Positions 15,961 through 25,450 of a DNA stretch of 64,000 nucleotides are shown piece after piece. The translations under genes and the position numbers were made by a program. The DNA is from Flavobacterium akiainvivens (GTDB taxonomy: Bacteria; Bacteroidota; Bacteroidia; Flavobacteriales; Flavobacteriaceae). Position 1 is the stretch's first letter; each line of letters begins with the position of its first letter. The stretch is taken from positions 3,723,225-3,787,224 of the forward strand of contig NZ_LIYD01000005.1 of the NCBI RefSeq assembly GCF_001278115.1, given 5' to 3'. The notes under the pieces were generated by a model that worked only from the letters and a program-made list of their open reading frames with translations, was not told the DNA's origin and searched no databases.

Positions 15961-18900
15961 ATGCTAAAAAAAATCTGTTTTACACTGCTTGCCGTGCACG
16001 GAATGTTTGCACAGCAAAACGAATGGGAAAACCCAACCATTCTTGACCGCAATAAGCTTGACGGCCATGCAGAGTTTATAATCTACAATTCAGTCGAGGC
16101 TGCTACTGCACAAAAACCGGAGGCATCGCAATATTACAAGAGCCTAAACGGCCAATGGAAATTCAACATTGTAAAACACCCGTCTCAAAGGCCGCATGAT
16201 TTTTACTCGGCTAACATTAACGATACACAGTGGAAAGACATTCCCGTGCCCTCAAACTGGGAAATGCAGGGCTTTGATATTCCTATTTATACCAATATAA
16301 CCTATCCGCACCCTAAAAACCCGCCATTTATAGATGGCGATTACAACCCAGTGGGCAGCTACCGCAAAACCTTTACCGTGCCCAATAACTGGCAGGGCAG
16401 GGAGGTAATACTGCACTTTGGGTCGATAACCGGTTATGCCCGCATTTTTCTTAACGGGAAAGAAGTGGGTATGACAAAGGCCAGCAAAACCGCCGCTGAG
16501 TTTGATGTTACAAAATTCCTGCAAAAGGGCAACAACCTGCTTGCAGTTCAGGTAACCCGCTGGCACGACGGCAGCTATATGGAAGACCAGGACTTTTGGC
16601 GCCTTAGCGGCATAGAGCGCGATGTTTGGTTACAGGCACTGCCCGGCCTTGCCGTATGGGATTATGAAATTACATCTAACCTTGCCGATAATTATGCTAC
16701 CGGGCTTTTTAATGCCAAGGTAGACCTTATCCGTTATAACAATTTGAGTGTAAAAGGCACCACACCACTTACGTTTACCTTGTTCGACCCGTCAGGAAAA
16801 CAGGTATATACTGAAACTAAAACCATCAATCCTAAAGATGAAAAACTGGAGTTTGCCACTACGTTTACTTCAGTACAAAAATGGAGCCCTGAAATGCCCA
16901 ACCTGTACCGTTATACCATTTCCTGGAAAGGCGAAAAGAACGAAACGGATTTCATATCAGGCTATACAGGCTTCAGGCGTGTAGAGATTAAAGATGCGCA
17001 ACTTATGGTAAACGGCAAGCCCGTTATGGTTAGCGGGGTTAACATACACGAGCACGACCCTATAAACGGCCATGTACCCAACCGCGAGCTGATGATGAAA
17101 GACCTTGCCCTGATGAAGCAAAACAACATCAACACCATAAGGATGTGCCACTACCCTCACGACCCTTATTTTTATGACCTGTGCGATAAATACGGCTTCC
17201 TTGTGGTAGATGAGGCCAATATAGAAACCCACGGCATGGGCGTGTCATACAACCATGACCTTGATAAAAGCAAGCACCCGGCTTACCTTCCTGAATGGGC
17301 GCCTGCACACATGGATCGCATAGAGCGCATGGTAGCCATTAATAAAAACCACCCGAGCATCATTATATGGAGTATGGGTAATGAGTGCGGCAACGGGCAG
17401 GTGTTTCACGATGCTTACAACTGGCTTAAAAAAGTACAGCCACTACGCCCTGTTATGTTTGAGCAGGCGGGCGAAGATGTAAATACTGATATTGTAGCGC
17501 CCATGTACCCAAGCATTCAGTACATGAAAGAATATGCCGCCAGCAACAAAACAAGGCCGTTTATTATGTGCGAATACAGCCATGCTATGGGCAATAGTAA
17601 TGGCAACTTTCAGGAGTATTATGATATTATGGCCACAAGCCCCAAAATGCAGGGCGGCTGCATTTGGGACTGGGTAGACCAGGGCATGACCACCCACGAT
17701 AAAAATGGGGTAGAATACCTGGCCTATGGCGGCGACCTTGGTGGTGAAAACCTGCAAAACGATGAAAACTTCTGTGCAAACGGGTTGATTAACGCCAACA
17801 GGATTCCGCATCCGGGGTTGTTTGAGGTTAAAAAAGTGTACCAGGATATTGCTTTCGGGTTTGATAATAATACCCTTACAGTGAAGAACCTGTACCATGA
17901 CACCGGGCTTGATGCGTTCAAATTCAAATGGGTACTTATCCGCAATGGTGAGAAATACCGCGAGGGCGAGTTTACCGCTAACACGGTTCCCGGCAGGGAA
18001 ACCAAAGTGCCGTTAACGCTTGATATTACAGATGATGCCGAATATTACCTAAGTGTATATGCCCTTACCAAAACGGCTACCGACCTGGTACCGGCCGGTT
18101 TTGAGCAGGCGCGTGAAGAGTTTAAAGTAGGTGGTAACTATTTTGCCAACCTTCCGGAAGCTGAAAAAGGAAAGCTAAACTACAAGAAAAAAGGCAACAC
18201 CCTTACGTTTGAAGCTAACGGCGTTACCGGAAGCTTTGACCTTGCCAAAGGCGAACTGACAAGCTATAAAAAGAAAGGCGATACGCAGGAAACACTTACC
18301 GGTTTCCCAACGCCATACTTTTGGCGTGCCCCAACCGATAATGATTTTGGTGCCAAAGACCAGGAAAAGCTGGCCGTTTGGAAAAACGCGCACCTTAACC
18401 CAACCGTACAAAGCGTAAATGTGGGCAAAAAGACCGATGCAGGGCTTCCGGTTGAAGTGAAATACATGCTTAAAGAGGCCAATGTGCCATATACAGTTAC
18501 GTACCTTATACAAAACAATGGCGATATTGCTATAACGGCTTCTATAGACAAAACCGGCAAAGAACTGCCTGAACTGCCGCGTTTTGGTATGCGTGTAACA
18601 CTGCCGGGCGCTTATGGAGATTTGGAATACTACGGCCGTGGCCCGTGGGAAAACTATTCAGACCGTAACCACTCATCATTCATGGGTATTTATAAAGACA
18701 AGGTAGCCAACCAGTTTACCTGGACGTACATCCGCCCGCAGGAAAATGGTAACAAGACCGATGCCCGCTGGATAAAACTAAGCAACGGTAGTAGCAAACT
18801 TACTGTTAGCGGTGCACAGCCTTTGAGTTTCAGTGCACTTAACGTGAGTACCGAAAGCCTTGACCCGGGCCTTAAGAAAAACCAGCGCCACACAAACGAT

Positions 18901-19047
18901 GTGCATCCTGAAGATAGGGTGTACCTTATGATAGACATGGCGCAGCGCGGCGTGGGTGGCGATAACAGTTGGGGTGCACTGCCACACGAGCCTTACAGAC
19001 TTACGGCTCCTGTTTATACCTACACTTATACGTTAAGCCTTAACTAA
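15961..19047 (+). CDS. GH2 beta-galactosidase (LacZ-like), secreted
   Basis: This 1028-residue exported enzyme should remove terminal beta-galactosyl residues. A signal peptide (MLKKICFTLLAVHGMFAQ) leads into the GH2 sugar-binding domain (residues about 45-225), the immunoglobulin-like domain, and the TIM barrel with acid/base Glu475 in WSMGNECGN and nucleophile Glu538 in IMCEYSHAMGNS. The Bgal_small C-terminal domain covers about 740-1025, giving the full LacZ architecture. It starts a PUL and is 5 bp from the next gene. A TTAATTTG sequence at 15902-15909 could be part of its promoter. No type IX secretion tail was seen, so a periplasmic location is likely. Confidence 0.95.
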   Translation: MLKKICFTLLAVHGMFAQQNEWENPTILDRNKLDGHAEFIIYNSVEAATAQKPEASQYYKSLNGQWKFNIVKHPSQRPHDFYSANINDTQWKDIPVPSNWEMQGFDIPIYTNITYPHPKNPPFIDGDYNPVGSYRKTFTVPNNWQGREVILHFGSITGYARIFLNGKEVGMTKASKTAAEFDVTKFLQKGNNLLAVQVTRWHDGSYMEDQDFWRLSGIERDVWLQALPGLAVWDYEITSNLADNYATGLFNAKVDLIRYNNLSVKGTTPLTFTLFDPSGKQVYTETKTINPKDEKLEFATTFTSVQKWSPEMPNLYRYTISWKGEKNETDFISGYTGFRRVEIKDAQLMVNGKPVMVSGVNIHEHDPINGHVPNRELMMKDLALMKQNNINTIRMCHYPHDPYFYDLCDKYGFLVVDEANIETHGMGVSYNHDLDKSKHPAYLPEWAPAHMDRIERMVAINKNHPSIIIWSMGNECGNGQVFHDAYNWLKKVQPLRPVMFEQAGEDVNTDIVAPMYPSIQYMKEYAASNKTRPFIMCEYSHAMGNSNGNFQEYYDIMATSPKMQGGCIWDWVDQGMTTHDKNGVEYLAYGGDLGGENLQNDENFCANGLINANRIPHPGLFEVKKVYQDIAFGFDNNTLTVKNLYHDTGLDAFKFKWVLIRNGEKYREGEFTANTVPGRETKVPLTLDITDDAEYYLSVYALTKTATDLVPAGFEQAREEFKVGGNYFANLPEAEKGKLNYKKKGNTLTFEANGVTGSFDLAKGELTSYKKKGDTQETLTGFPTPYFWRAPTDNDFGAKDQEKLAVWKNAHLNPTVQSVNVGKKTDAGLPVEVKYMLKEANVPYTVTYLIQNNGDIAITASIDKTGKELPELPRFGMRVTLPGAYGDLEYYGRGPWENYSDRNHSSFMGIYKDKVANQFTWTYIRPQENGNKTDARWIKLSNGSSKLTVSGAQPLSFSALNVSTESLDPGLKKNQRHTNDVHPEDRVYLMIDMAQRGVGGDNSWGALPHEPYRLTAPVYTYTYTLSLN

Positions 19048-19052
19048 TATCC

Positions 19053-20975
19053 ATGAAGATTTTTAAATATGCTGCCACATTTGTAGCGGCACAATGTGCC
19101 TTTGCGCAACAAGCCCCGGAGGCCGTGCCCGAAAAAGACCTTAACGCCTACCTGTTTGTATACTTTACCGGTAACGACGTGAAAGATGAAACCGTGCATT
19201 ATGGTGTTAGTGCTAATGGGTACAACTACTATGCACTTAATAACAACCAGCCGGTGCTGGACAGCAAGAAGATTGCCTCAACCGGCGGCGTGCGCGACCC
19301 GCATATTTTGCGAGGGCAGGACGGCAAAACGTTTTACATGGTGTGTACCGATATGACTTCCTCAAAAGGGTGGGACAGCAACCGCGCCATGGTGCTGCTT
19401 AAAAGTACCGACCTGGTAAACTGGACCAGCAGCGTAGTGAACATACAAACGGCTTTCCCAAATAACGAAAACCTGAAACGCGTATGGGCTCCCCAGACCA
19501 TTTATGACGCAAAGGCCGGTAAGTACATGGTTTACTTTAGCCTGCAACATGGTAACGAACCCGATAAGATTTATTACGCCTATGCCAATAAAGACTTCAC
19601 AGCCCTTGAAAGCGCACCTAAGCAACTGTTCTTCCCTAAAAACGGAAAGGCCTGTATAGACGGCGATATCATTGAAAAAGATGGTTTATACCACCTGTTC
19701 TATAAGACTGAAACCGAAACTCCCGGTATAAAAGTGGCCACCACACAGGATTTAACTTCGGGTAAGTGGAAGGAGTTTCCGGAGTATTTGCAGCAAACCA
19801 CCGATGCAGTAGAGGGCGCAGGCGTGTTTAAACTGAACCATACCGAAGACTATATCCTTATGTATGATGTATACACCAAAGGCCGCTACCAGTTTACTAA
19901 GAGTACCTGCCTGGAGCATTTTAAGGCCATTGACAACGAGGTTACAATGGACTTCCATCCGCGCCACGGTACGGTATTGCCCATTACCCGAGGCGAGCTG
20001 AAAGCATTATTTGCCAAGTGGGGAAGGCCGGCAAACTACCCGGAACTGAACAACAACCCCGCGCTTGAAGGTTTTTATGCCGACCCCGAAATTTTGTACA
20101 GCAACAAAACAGGCAAGTACTACATTTACCCAACAAGCGATGGTTTTGACGGGTGGAGCGGCTATTATTTCAAAACGTTTTCATCAGATAACCTTGTAGA
20201 CTGGAAGGATGAGGGCATCATTATCGACCTGAAGAAAGACGTTACCTGGGCCAACCGCAATGCCTGGGCACCGTGTATTGTTGAGAAGAAAATAAAGGGT
20301 AAGTACAAGTATTTCTACTACTTTACGGCGGCACAAAAAATAGGCGTGGCTGTGGCCGATGACCCGGCAGGGCCGTTTAAAGACAGCGGCAAAGCGCTTG
20401 TTGCCGAAAGGCCGCAGGGCGTAAACGGTGGCCAGGAAATTGACCCCGATGTGTTTACCGACCCTAAAACAGGCAAAAGCTACCTGTACTGGGGCAACGG
20501 CTATATGGCGGTAGCCGAGCTGAACGAAGATATGGTTTCGTTAAAGGCTAATACTACAAAAGTTATTGCGGTTGACGATACCTTCCGCGAGGGGACGTAT
20601 ATTATTTACCGCAACGGCACCTACTACTTTTTATGGAGCGAAGACGATACCCGCAGCCCTAATTACAAAGTAAGGTATGGCACGGCTAAGTCGCCACTTG
20701 GGCCTATCAGCATCCCGAAAGACAATATTGTAATACAGGCTAACAAAGAGCTGGGTATTTATGCTACAGGCCATAATTCGGTAGTGCAGGTACCCGGAAA
20801 AGACGAGTGGTATATTGTGTACCACCGCTTTCCATACCCTAATGGGCAGGATATGGGCGATGCCGCCGGCTTCCATCGTGAGGTGTGTATAGACAGGCTG
20901 CAATTTGATAAAAACGGCAATATTATAACCGTAGTGTCCACGCTAAAAGGTATAGCGCCTGTAGTTAAAAAATAA
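19053..20975 (+). CDS. Tandem-domain GH43 glycosidase
   Basis: The 640-residue protein has a signal peptide and two consecutive five-bladed GH43-type domains. Domain one (about residues 25-320) shows GVRDPHI with Asp82, the CIDGDIIEKDG region and an EG in DAVEGAGVF. Domain two (about 335-635) shows GFYADPEI with Asp344, QEIDPDVFTD and FREGTYIIYRNG. Both seem to keep the three GH43 acidic residues. Family members are mostly alpha-L-arabinofuranosidases, arabinanases, beta-xylosidases or galactan exo-enzymes; the subfamily cannot be fixed by eye. It is transcribed with the upstream GH2. Confidence 0.9.
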   Translation: MKIFKYAATFVAAQCAFAQQAPEAVPEKDLNAYLFVYFTGNDVKDETVHYGVSANGYNYYALNNNQPVLDSKKIASTGGVRDPHILRGQDGKTFYMVCTDMTSSKGWDSNRAMVLLKSTDLVNWTSSVVNIQTAFPNNENLKRVWAPQTIYDAKAGKYMVYFSLQHGNEPDKIYYAYANKDFTALESAPKQLFFPKNGKACIDGDIIEKDGLYHLFYKTETETPGIKVATTQDLTSGKWKEFPEYLQQTTDAVEGAGVFKLNHTEDYILMYDVYTKGRYQFTKSTCLEHFKAIDNEVTMDFHPRHGTVLPITRGELKALFAKWGRPANYPELNNNPALEGFYADPEILYSNKTGKYYIYPTSDGFDGWSGYYFKTFSSDNLVDWKDEGIIIDLKKDVTWANRNAWAPCIVEKKIKGKYKYFYYFTAAQKIGVAVADDPAGPFKDSGKALVAERPQGVNGGQEIDPDVFTDPKTGKSYLYWGNGYMAVAELNEDMVSLKANTTKVIAVDDTFREGTYIIYRNGTYYFLWSEDDTRSPNYKVRYGTAKSPLGPISIPKDNIVIQANKELGIYATGHNSVVQVPGKDEWYIVYHRFPYPNGQDMGDAAGFHREVCIDRLQFDKNGNIITVVSTLKGIAPVVKK

Positions 20976-21045
20976 ACAGTTCGTATTTAAAGCAGGGAGT
21001 AAATAAATAGTGTGAAAAAATACTCTGGTATTTTTGAGTTTATGT

Positions 21046-21053
21046 TATGTTTG
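21046..21053 (+). promoter_or_regulatory. -7 element upstream of the hybrid regulator gene
   Basis: TATGTTTG matches TANNTTTG exactly and lies 18 bp before the start codon. No clear -33 element is visible at the right distance. Confidence 0.55.
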
Positions 21054-21071
21054 TAGGCAGAATGCTTTATT

Positions 21072-24000
21072 ATGAAACTTAGGGGCTTTTTATTTTTAGT
21101 ATTGGTGCAGGCTTTATTTTTTAAGGCTGCTGCACAGGATTTTCAGTTAAAGCATTTTGACATAAATAACGGGCTTTCTAACAGCTCTGTGGTAAGTATC
21201 CTTCAGGATAAAGAGGGCTTTTTATGGTTTGGTACTTATGACGGCCTTAACCGTTTTGACGGCTATAATTTTAAAGTATACCGCAATACCATTGGCGACA
21301 GCACATCTTTGGTATCTAATGCCGTCTATGCAATTACCGAAGACAGCAACAACTACCTGTGGAATGGTGGTGCAAGGGGTGCCTGCCGCCTTAATCGTGC
21401 TACCGATGCCTTTGAAAGGGTATTTTACACACCATATAACAAACCTTCCCAAAAACTGACGGTTAGTAATGAGGTACACCAGCTAAAAACCGTTAAAGGC
21501 GGTGTGGTTATGGCAACCAAAGATTTAGGTATTCTGTATTACAAAGGTGCCGAAGTTGTTGCAAAACAGGTTCCGTTATTACTAAACGGCGCTAAAATAT
21601 ATGACTATGATGCCGTTGCGGTAGAGTATATGCCGCAGCAAAATATATGTTGGGTGGCAGTGCGCAACCACGGCGTGTGCAGGTTAGACCTGGCTAATAT
21701 GAGCCTTACGCTGCATTATCCTTTAGACCAGCGCATTTACAGCCTGCTGTACGATAAAACAAAGAATACATTGTGGCTGGGTACAGGTTCAGGTGCTTAT
21801 GAGCTTGATTTTAAAAACCGTAGCCTTAGCGATAATAAAATGGAGGGCAGGCACACGGTGCTCAGCATCCTTCGCGATGAGCGTGGTGTTATCTGGATGG
21901 CTACCGATGGGCACGGCCTGTACACGCTGCCTAAAGGCAATAACAAGGCAACCCCCTATATACAGTCAGGACAGAAGTTTTTAAGCAAGAGCAACTCATT
22001 TGTATGTATTTATGAAGACCAGCAGGATAACCTGTGGTTTGGTACACTAAGGGCGGGTATTAATCTTTTGGGGCACGACCCGCAACGCTTTACACACATA
22101 CAGCCCGATGGCGACCCCGAAACCCCATCGCCGGAAAATTTTATTCTTTCATTTTGCGAGGGAGATGATTATGGGGTTTGGGTAGGTACAGATGGGGCCG
22201 GGCTTAAATACTGGGACAGGGTTAACAACACGTTTAAAGAGTATACCGATAAAAACAGTGGGCTTTCCGGCAATTTTATAACCGGTATAGCGCGCGGTAA
22301 CGATAATGATTTATGGATATCTACCTGGTATGGCGATGTTAACCGCCTTGATGTAAAAACCGGCACTATAAGGCATTATGACTGCTATAATCCTTACACA
22401 AAACAGCTTGAAAAAAACACATGGCTTGTTTTTAAAGATAAGGATAATAATATATGGGTTAGCGCCACAAATGAGGGGACTTTGTATCTTTTTAACGAAG
22501 ATAAACAGGCCTTCGAGGTTTTTAATAAAGACATCCGTAACCTGCAGAGCCTTACACAAACAAAAGACGGCAAACTTTGGGGAGGCAACTACAGCGCGCT
22601 CTACAGCATTGATATTAATAAGAAAACATTCCAAAAATATGAGCTGGGTTACCCTGTTAGGGCAGTAAAACAGGATAGCAGTGGCCAGCTTTGGGTGGGC
22701 ACACAGGAGGGCGGGTTATTGCAGTTTGATACCCAAACCGGCAAGTATAAGCGTTACACCACGGTAGACGGCCTCCCCGGAAATGCAGTGCTTAGAATAC
22801 TTGAAGATAAGAAAGGCAACCTCTGGATAAGCACGTACAACGGCCTTTCAAGGTTTGACAAGAAAAAAGCGTTCAGGAATTTTTCATTGTCAGACGGGCT
22901 GCAAAGCAACCAGTTTAGCTTTAATGCGGCTTTGTTACTGTCATCGGGCGAAATGCTTTTTGGCGGTATTAACGGGTTTAACATCTTCAGGCCGGAAGCC
23001 ATAGTAAACTCAAGCCATATAGAAAATGTGCGCCTTAGCGGTATGTGGCTTAACAGCAGACCGTTGAATGGTACAAGCCCGTTTGTAGATGCTGATTCGC
23101 AAAATAAAACCATAAGTCATTTAAAGCTGCCGTATGGGCAAACAGCACTGTCGTTTGATTTTGTATCGCTGGATTACCTGCACCCCGATAAAATTAAATA
23201 TGCCTACATGCTTGAAGGATGGGACGACCACTGGGTGTATACCGATAACCAGCGCAAGGCAAACTACAACCACATAGCCGAAGGCGATTACACCTTTAAG
23301 GTTAAAACCCTGAATGCCGATGGCACGTGGGATGCCCCGGTAACGCTGGCAACCGTAACCGTTTCGCCGCCGTGGTACCGTGCCTGGTGGGCTTATGTGC
23401 TGTATGGGCTTTCGGTTATTGGGATAATAATTGGCTGGGTGCGCTACAACCGCTACAAGATAGAAATGGCCCACAAAGTAGAGCTGGCACAGCTTGAGCG
23501 CAGGCAGGAAAAGCAAATGGCCGAGCGCCAGGTAGAAATGTTTACCTACATAACCCATGAGTTCCGCACGCCGCTGTCGCTAATTATAAATCCGTTACGC
23601 CAGGCGAGTAAAAAAATACGTACCGAAGACGAAGGGCTAAACAAAGAACTTGGTGTGGCGCACCGCAATGCCCGCAGGCTGCTGAGCCTGGTAGACCAGC
23701 TGTTGCTGTTCCGCAAGGCAGAGAGCGATGCCGACGAGCTTGCTGTAACCCCAATTGACGTTAAGCACCTGTGCAAAGAGGTGTACGAATGTTTTGTAAA
23801 CCTGGCAGCACAGCAGGGTATTGATTTTGTTTTAGATATGCCCGAAAGCCCGGTTGAAATTTTCGGCGATTATGAGAAGATAGAAATAGCACTGTTTAAT
23901 ATTGCGTCGAATGCATTTAAATACACACCTCCAAAAGGCAGGATTGTATTAAAAGTGAGCGATGAACCTACTAATGTTACCATAAGCATAAGCGATAACG

Positions 24001-25133
24001 GCTCTGGCATTTCAAAAGAAGACCAGCCGCATATATTCAGTAAATTCAGGCGTGCAGGCAGCAAGATAGGGGGTAAGAGTGGTTTTGGCGTAGGCCTGTT
24101 TATAACCCGTTATTTTGTTGAGAAACATCAGGCAAGTATTGATTGCGAGAGCGAAAAAGGTAAAGGCACAAACTTTACACTCAGCTTCCTGAAAGGGCAT
24201 GCGCATTTTGCACACCTTCCGGTAAACGCCATTACGCCTAAAAAGTCAGAGCTTGTTGAAGAGCTTATTGGCGAAGATAACTTTGACGCTGAAACGGCAG
24301 AAGACAAGGCAGTTATTGAAAAAGAAATACTTACCGAAAAGAAATCGGTATTGATTGTGGAGGATAATGCCGAAATGCGCGATTACCTGCATGGGCTTTT
24401 TGCAGCATCGAGCATTGTATACACGGCAGATAATGGTATAGATGGTTTTGCCCTTGCCCAAAAGCACAATCCGGATATTATCATCAGCGATATTTCTATG
24501 GATGGTATGGACGGGCTTGAGCTTTGTAAAAAGATTAAAACCAGTAAAGAGTTGGGCCACCTGCCGGTAATATTACTTACTGCTACCTCTAACCAGGAAA
24601 TACAGCTTAGGGGTATTAGCGAAGGAGCAGACGATTTTATAACCAAACCCTTTAACAGCGATATACTTATTGCTAAGGTAGAGAGGCTGCTTAAAAGCCG
24701 TAGCAACCTTAAAAATTACTTTCTTGATAATATTACCCTTAAAGATAACGGCAGCAAAGTGCCGGCAGAGTATAAAGAGTTTTTAAATAAGTGCATAGAA
24801 ATTATAGAGGCTAACTTTGGCAACCCTGATTTCAGCCTTAAGTTTTTTGCGCTTGAGATGGGTATGAGCCACCGCAGCCTTTATGACAAGATAAAACAAA
24901 TATCAGGGCAAACGCTTAATGCCTTTATACGTTCGGTTAAATTGCGAAGGGCGGCACTGCTTATGCTTACCGAAAACAAGAATATTGCACAGATAAGCTC
25001 TCAGGTGGGGTTTGAAGACCAGCGCTATTTCAGGGAGCAGTTTGTAAAGCTTTTTGGCATGACACCGTCAGAATACATTAAGCGCTACAAGAACAATTTC
25101 AATAAAGAACTCAACGTGATAAAAGATGCATAA
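21072..25133 (+). CDS. Hybrid two-component system (HTCS) regulator of the PUL
   Basis: This 1353-residue single-chain sensor and transcription factor spans the inner membrane. After the signal peptide, about residues 25-670 form beta-propeller repeats (Reg_prop units such as LWFGTYDGLNRFD and LWVGTQEGGL), then a Y_Y_Y domain and a membrane helix near 775-795. The HisKA domain has His829 in THEFRTPLS. The HATPase shows SDNGSGIS and GGKSGFGVGLF. The receiver has Asp1140 in IISDISMDGMDG and a Lys in ITKPF. An AraC-type HTH follows (about 1250-1350, ending in FGMTPSEYIKRYK). Regulators of this class sense a periplasmic oligosaccharide and activate the adjacent susCD genes; the ligand is not known here. 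Confidence 0.97.
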   Translation: MKLRGFLFLVLVQALFFKAAAQDFQLKHFDINNGLSNSSVVSILQDKEGFLWFGTYDGLNRFDGYNFKVYRNTIGDSTSLVSNAVYAITEDSNNYLWNGGARGACRLNRATDAFERVFYTPYNKPSQKLTVSNEVHQLKTVKGGVVMATKDLGILYYKGAEVVAKQVPLLLNGAKIYDYDAVAVEYMPQQNICWVAVRNHGVCRLDLANMSLTLHYPLDQRIYSLLYDKTKNTLWLGTGSGAYELDFKNRSLSDNKMEGRHTVLSILRDERGVIWMATDGHGLYTLPKGNNKATPYIQSGQKFLSKSNSFVCIYEDQQDNLWFGTLRAGINLLGHDPQRFTHIQPDGDPETPSPENFILSFCEGDDYGVWVGTDGAGLKYWDRVNNTFKEYTDKNSGLSGNFITGIARGNDNDLWISTWYGDVNRLDVKTGTIRHYDCYNPYTKQLEKNTWLVFKDKDNNIWVSATNEGTLYLFNEDKQAFEVFNKDIRNLQSLTQTKDGKLWGGNYSALYSIDINKKTFQKYELGYPVRAVKQDSSGQLWVGTQEGGLLQFDTQTGKYKRYTTVDGLPGNAVLRILEDKKGNLWISTYNGLSRFDKKKAFRNFSLSDGLQSNQFSFNAALLLSSGEMLFGGINGFNIFRPEAIVNSSHIENVRLSGMWLNSRPLNGTSPFVDADSQNKTISHLKLPYGQTALSFDFVSLDYLHPDKIKYAYMLEGWDDHWVYTDNQRKANYNHIAEGDYTFKVKTLNADGTWDAPVTLATVTVSPPWYRAWWAYVLYGLSVIGIIIGWVRYNRYKIEMAHKVELAQLERRQEKQMAERQVEMFTYITHEFRTPLSLIINPLRQASKKIRTEDEGLNKELGVAHRNARRLLSLVDQLLLFRKAESDADELAVTPIDVKHLCKEVYECFVNLAAQQGIDFVLDMPESPVEIFGDYEKIEIALFNIASNAFKYTPPKGRIVLKVSDEPTNVTISISDNGSGISKEDQPHIFSKFRRAGSKIGGKSGFGVGLFITRYFVEKHQASIDCESEKGKGTNFTLSFLKGHAHFAHLPVNAITPKKSELVEELIGEDNFDAETAEDKAVIEKEILTEKKSVLIVEDNAEMRDYLHGLFAASSIVYTADNGIDGFALAQKHNPDIIISDISMDGMDGLELCKKIKTSKELGHLPVILLTATSNQEIQLRGISEGADDFITKPFNSDILIAKVERLLKSRSNLKNYFLDNITLKDNGSKVPAEYKEFLNKCIEIIEANFGNPDFSLKFFALEMGMSHRSLYDKIKQISGQTLNAFIRSVKLRRAALLMLTENKNIAQISSQVGFEDQRYFREQFVKLFGMTPSEYIKRYKNNFNKELNVIKDA

Positions 25134-25137
25134 CATT

Positions 25138-25162
25138 ATCCTGCTGCGGCAGGATTTTTTTT
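25138..25162 (+). terminator. Terminator after the HTCS gene
   Basis: ATCCTGC (25138-25144) pairs with GCAGGAT (25149-25155) across a 4-nt loop and is followed by TTTTTTTT. Confidence 0.85.
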
Positions 25163-25450
25163 AACATATAATCTTAGTGATTTGAATGGATGTCTAAATA
25201 ATCATATTCAAAATTTTTAGGTGTAAAAATTACACATTTAGCCGGTTTTACAAATTTACCCACCTTATTTTTCAACTTCAACCCCCTTCAGTTTGCTTTT
25301 TACCCCGTTATTTTGCATTCATAATCCGGTTACTATAACGTTTTAGAAAGCGTTTTTAGCAAACAGGCTTTAACATTTGTGTAAAAGATTTTAGTATTAA
25401 TTAACCAAACCGAACAAACCTCTTATGAGGCAAAACTTAACCCTTAATTT
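25163..25450. other. Gene-free region upstream of susC
   Basis: This AT-rich stretch between the HTCS terminator and susC must hold the susC promoter and the regulator's site. A perfect palindrome lies at 25221-25235 and TAACATTTG at 25371-25379 is a spaced variant of the -7 box. No convincing complete promoter was found. Confidence 0.6.
25221..25235. promoter_or_regulatory. Palindrome upstream of susC, possible regulator site
   Basis: GTGTAA (25221-25226), AAA, TTACAC (25230-25235) form a perfect inverted repeat about 215 bp before the susC start, in a region that must contain regulatory sites of this PUL. Confidence 0.35.
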
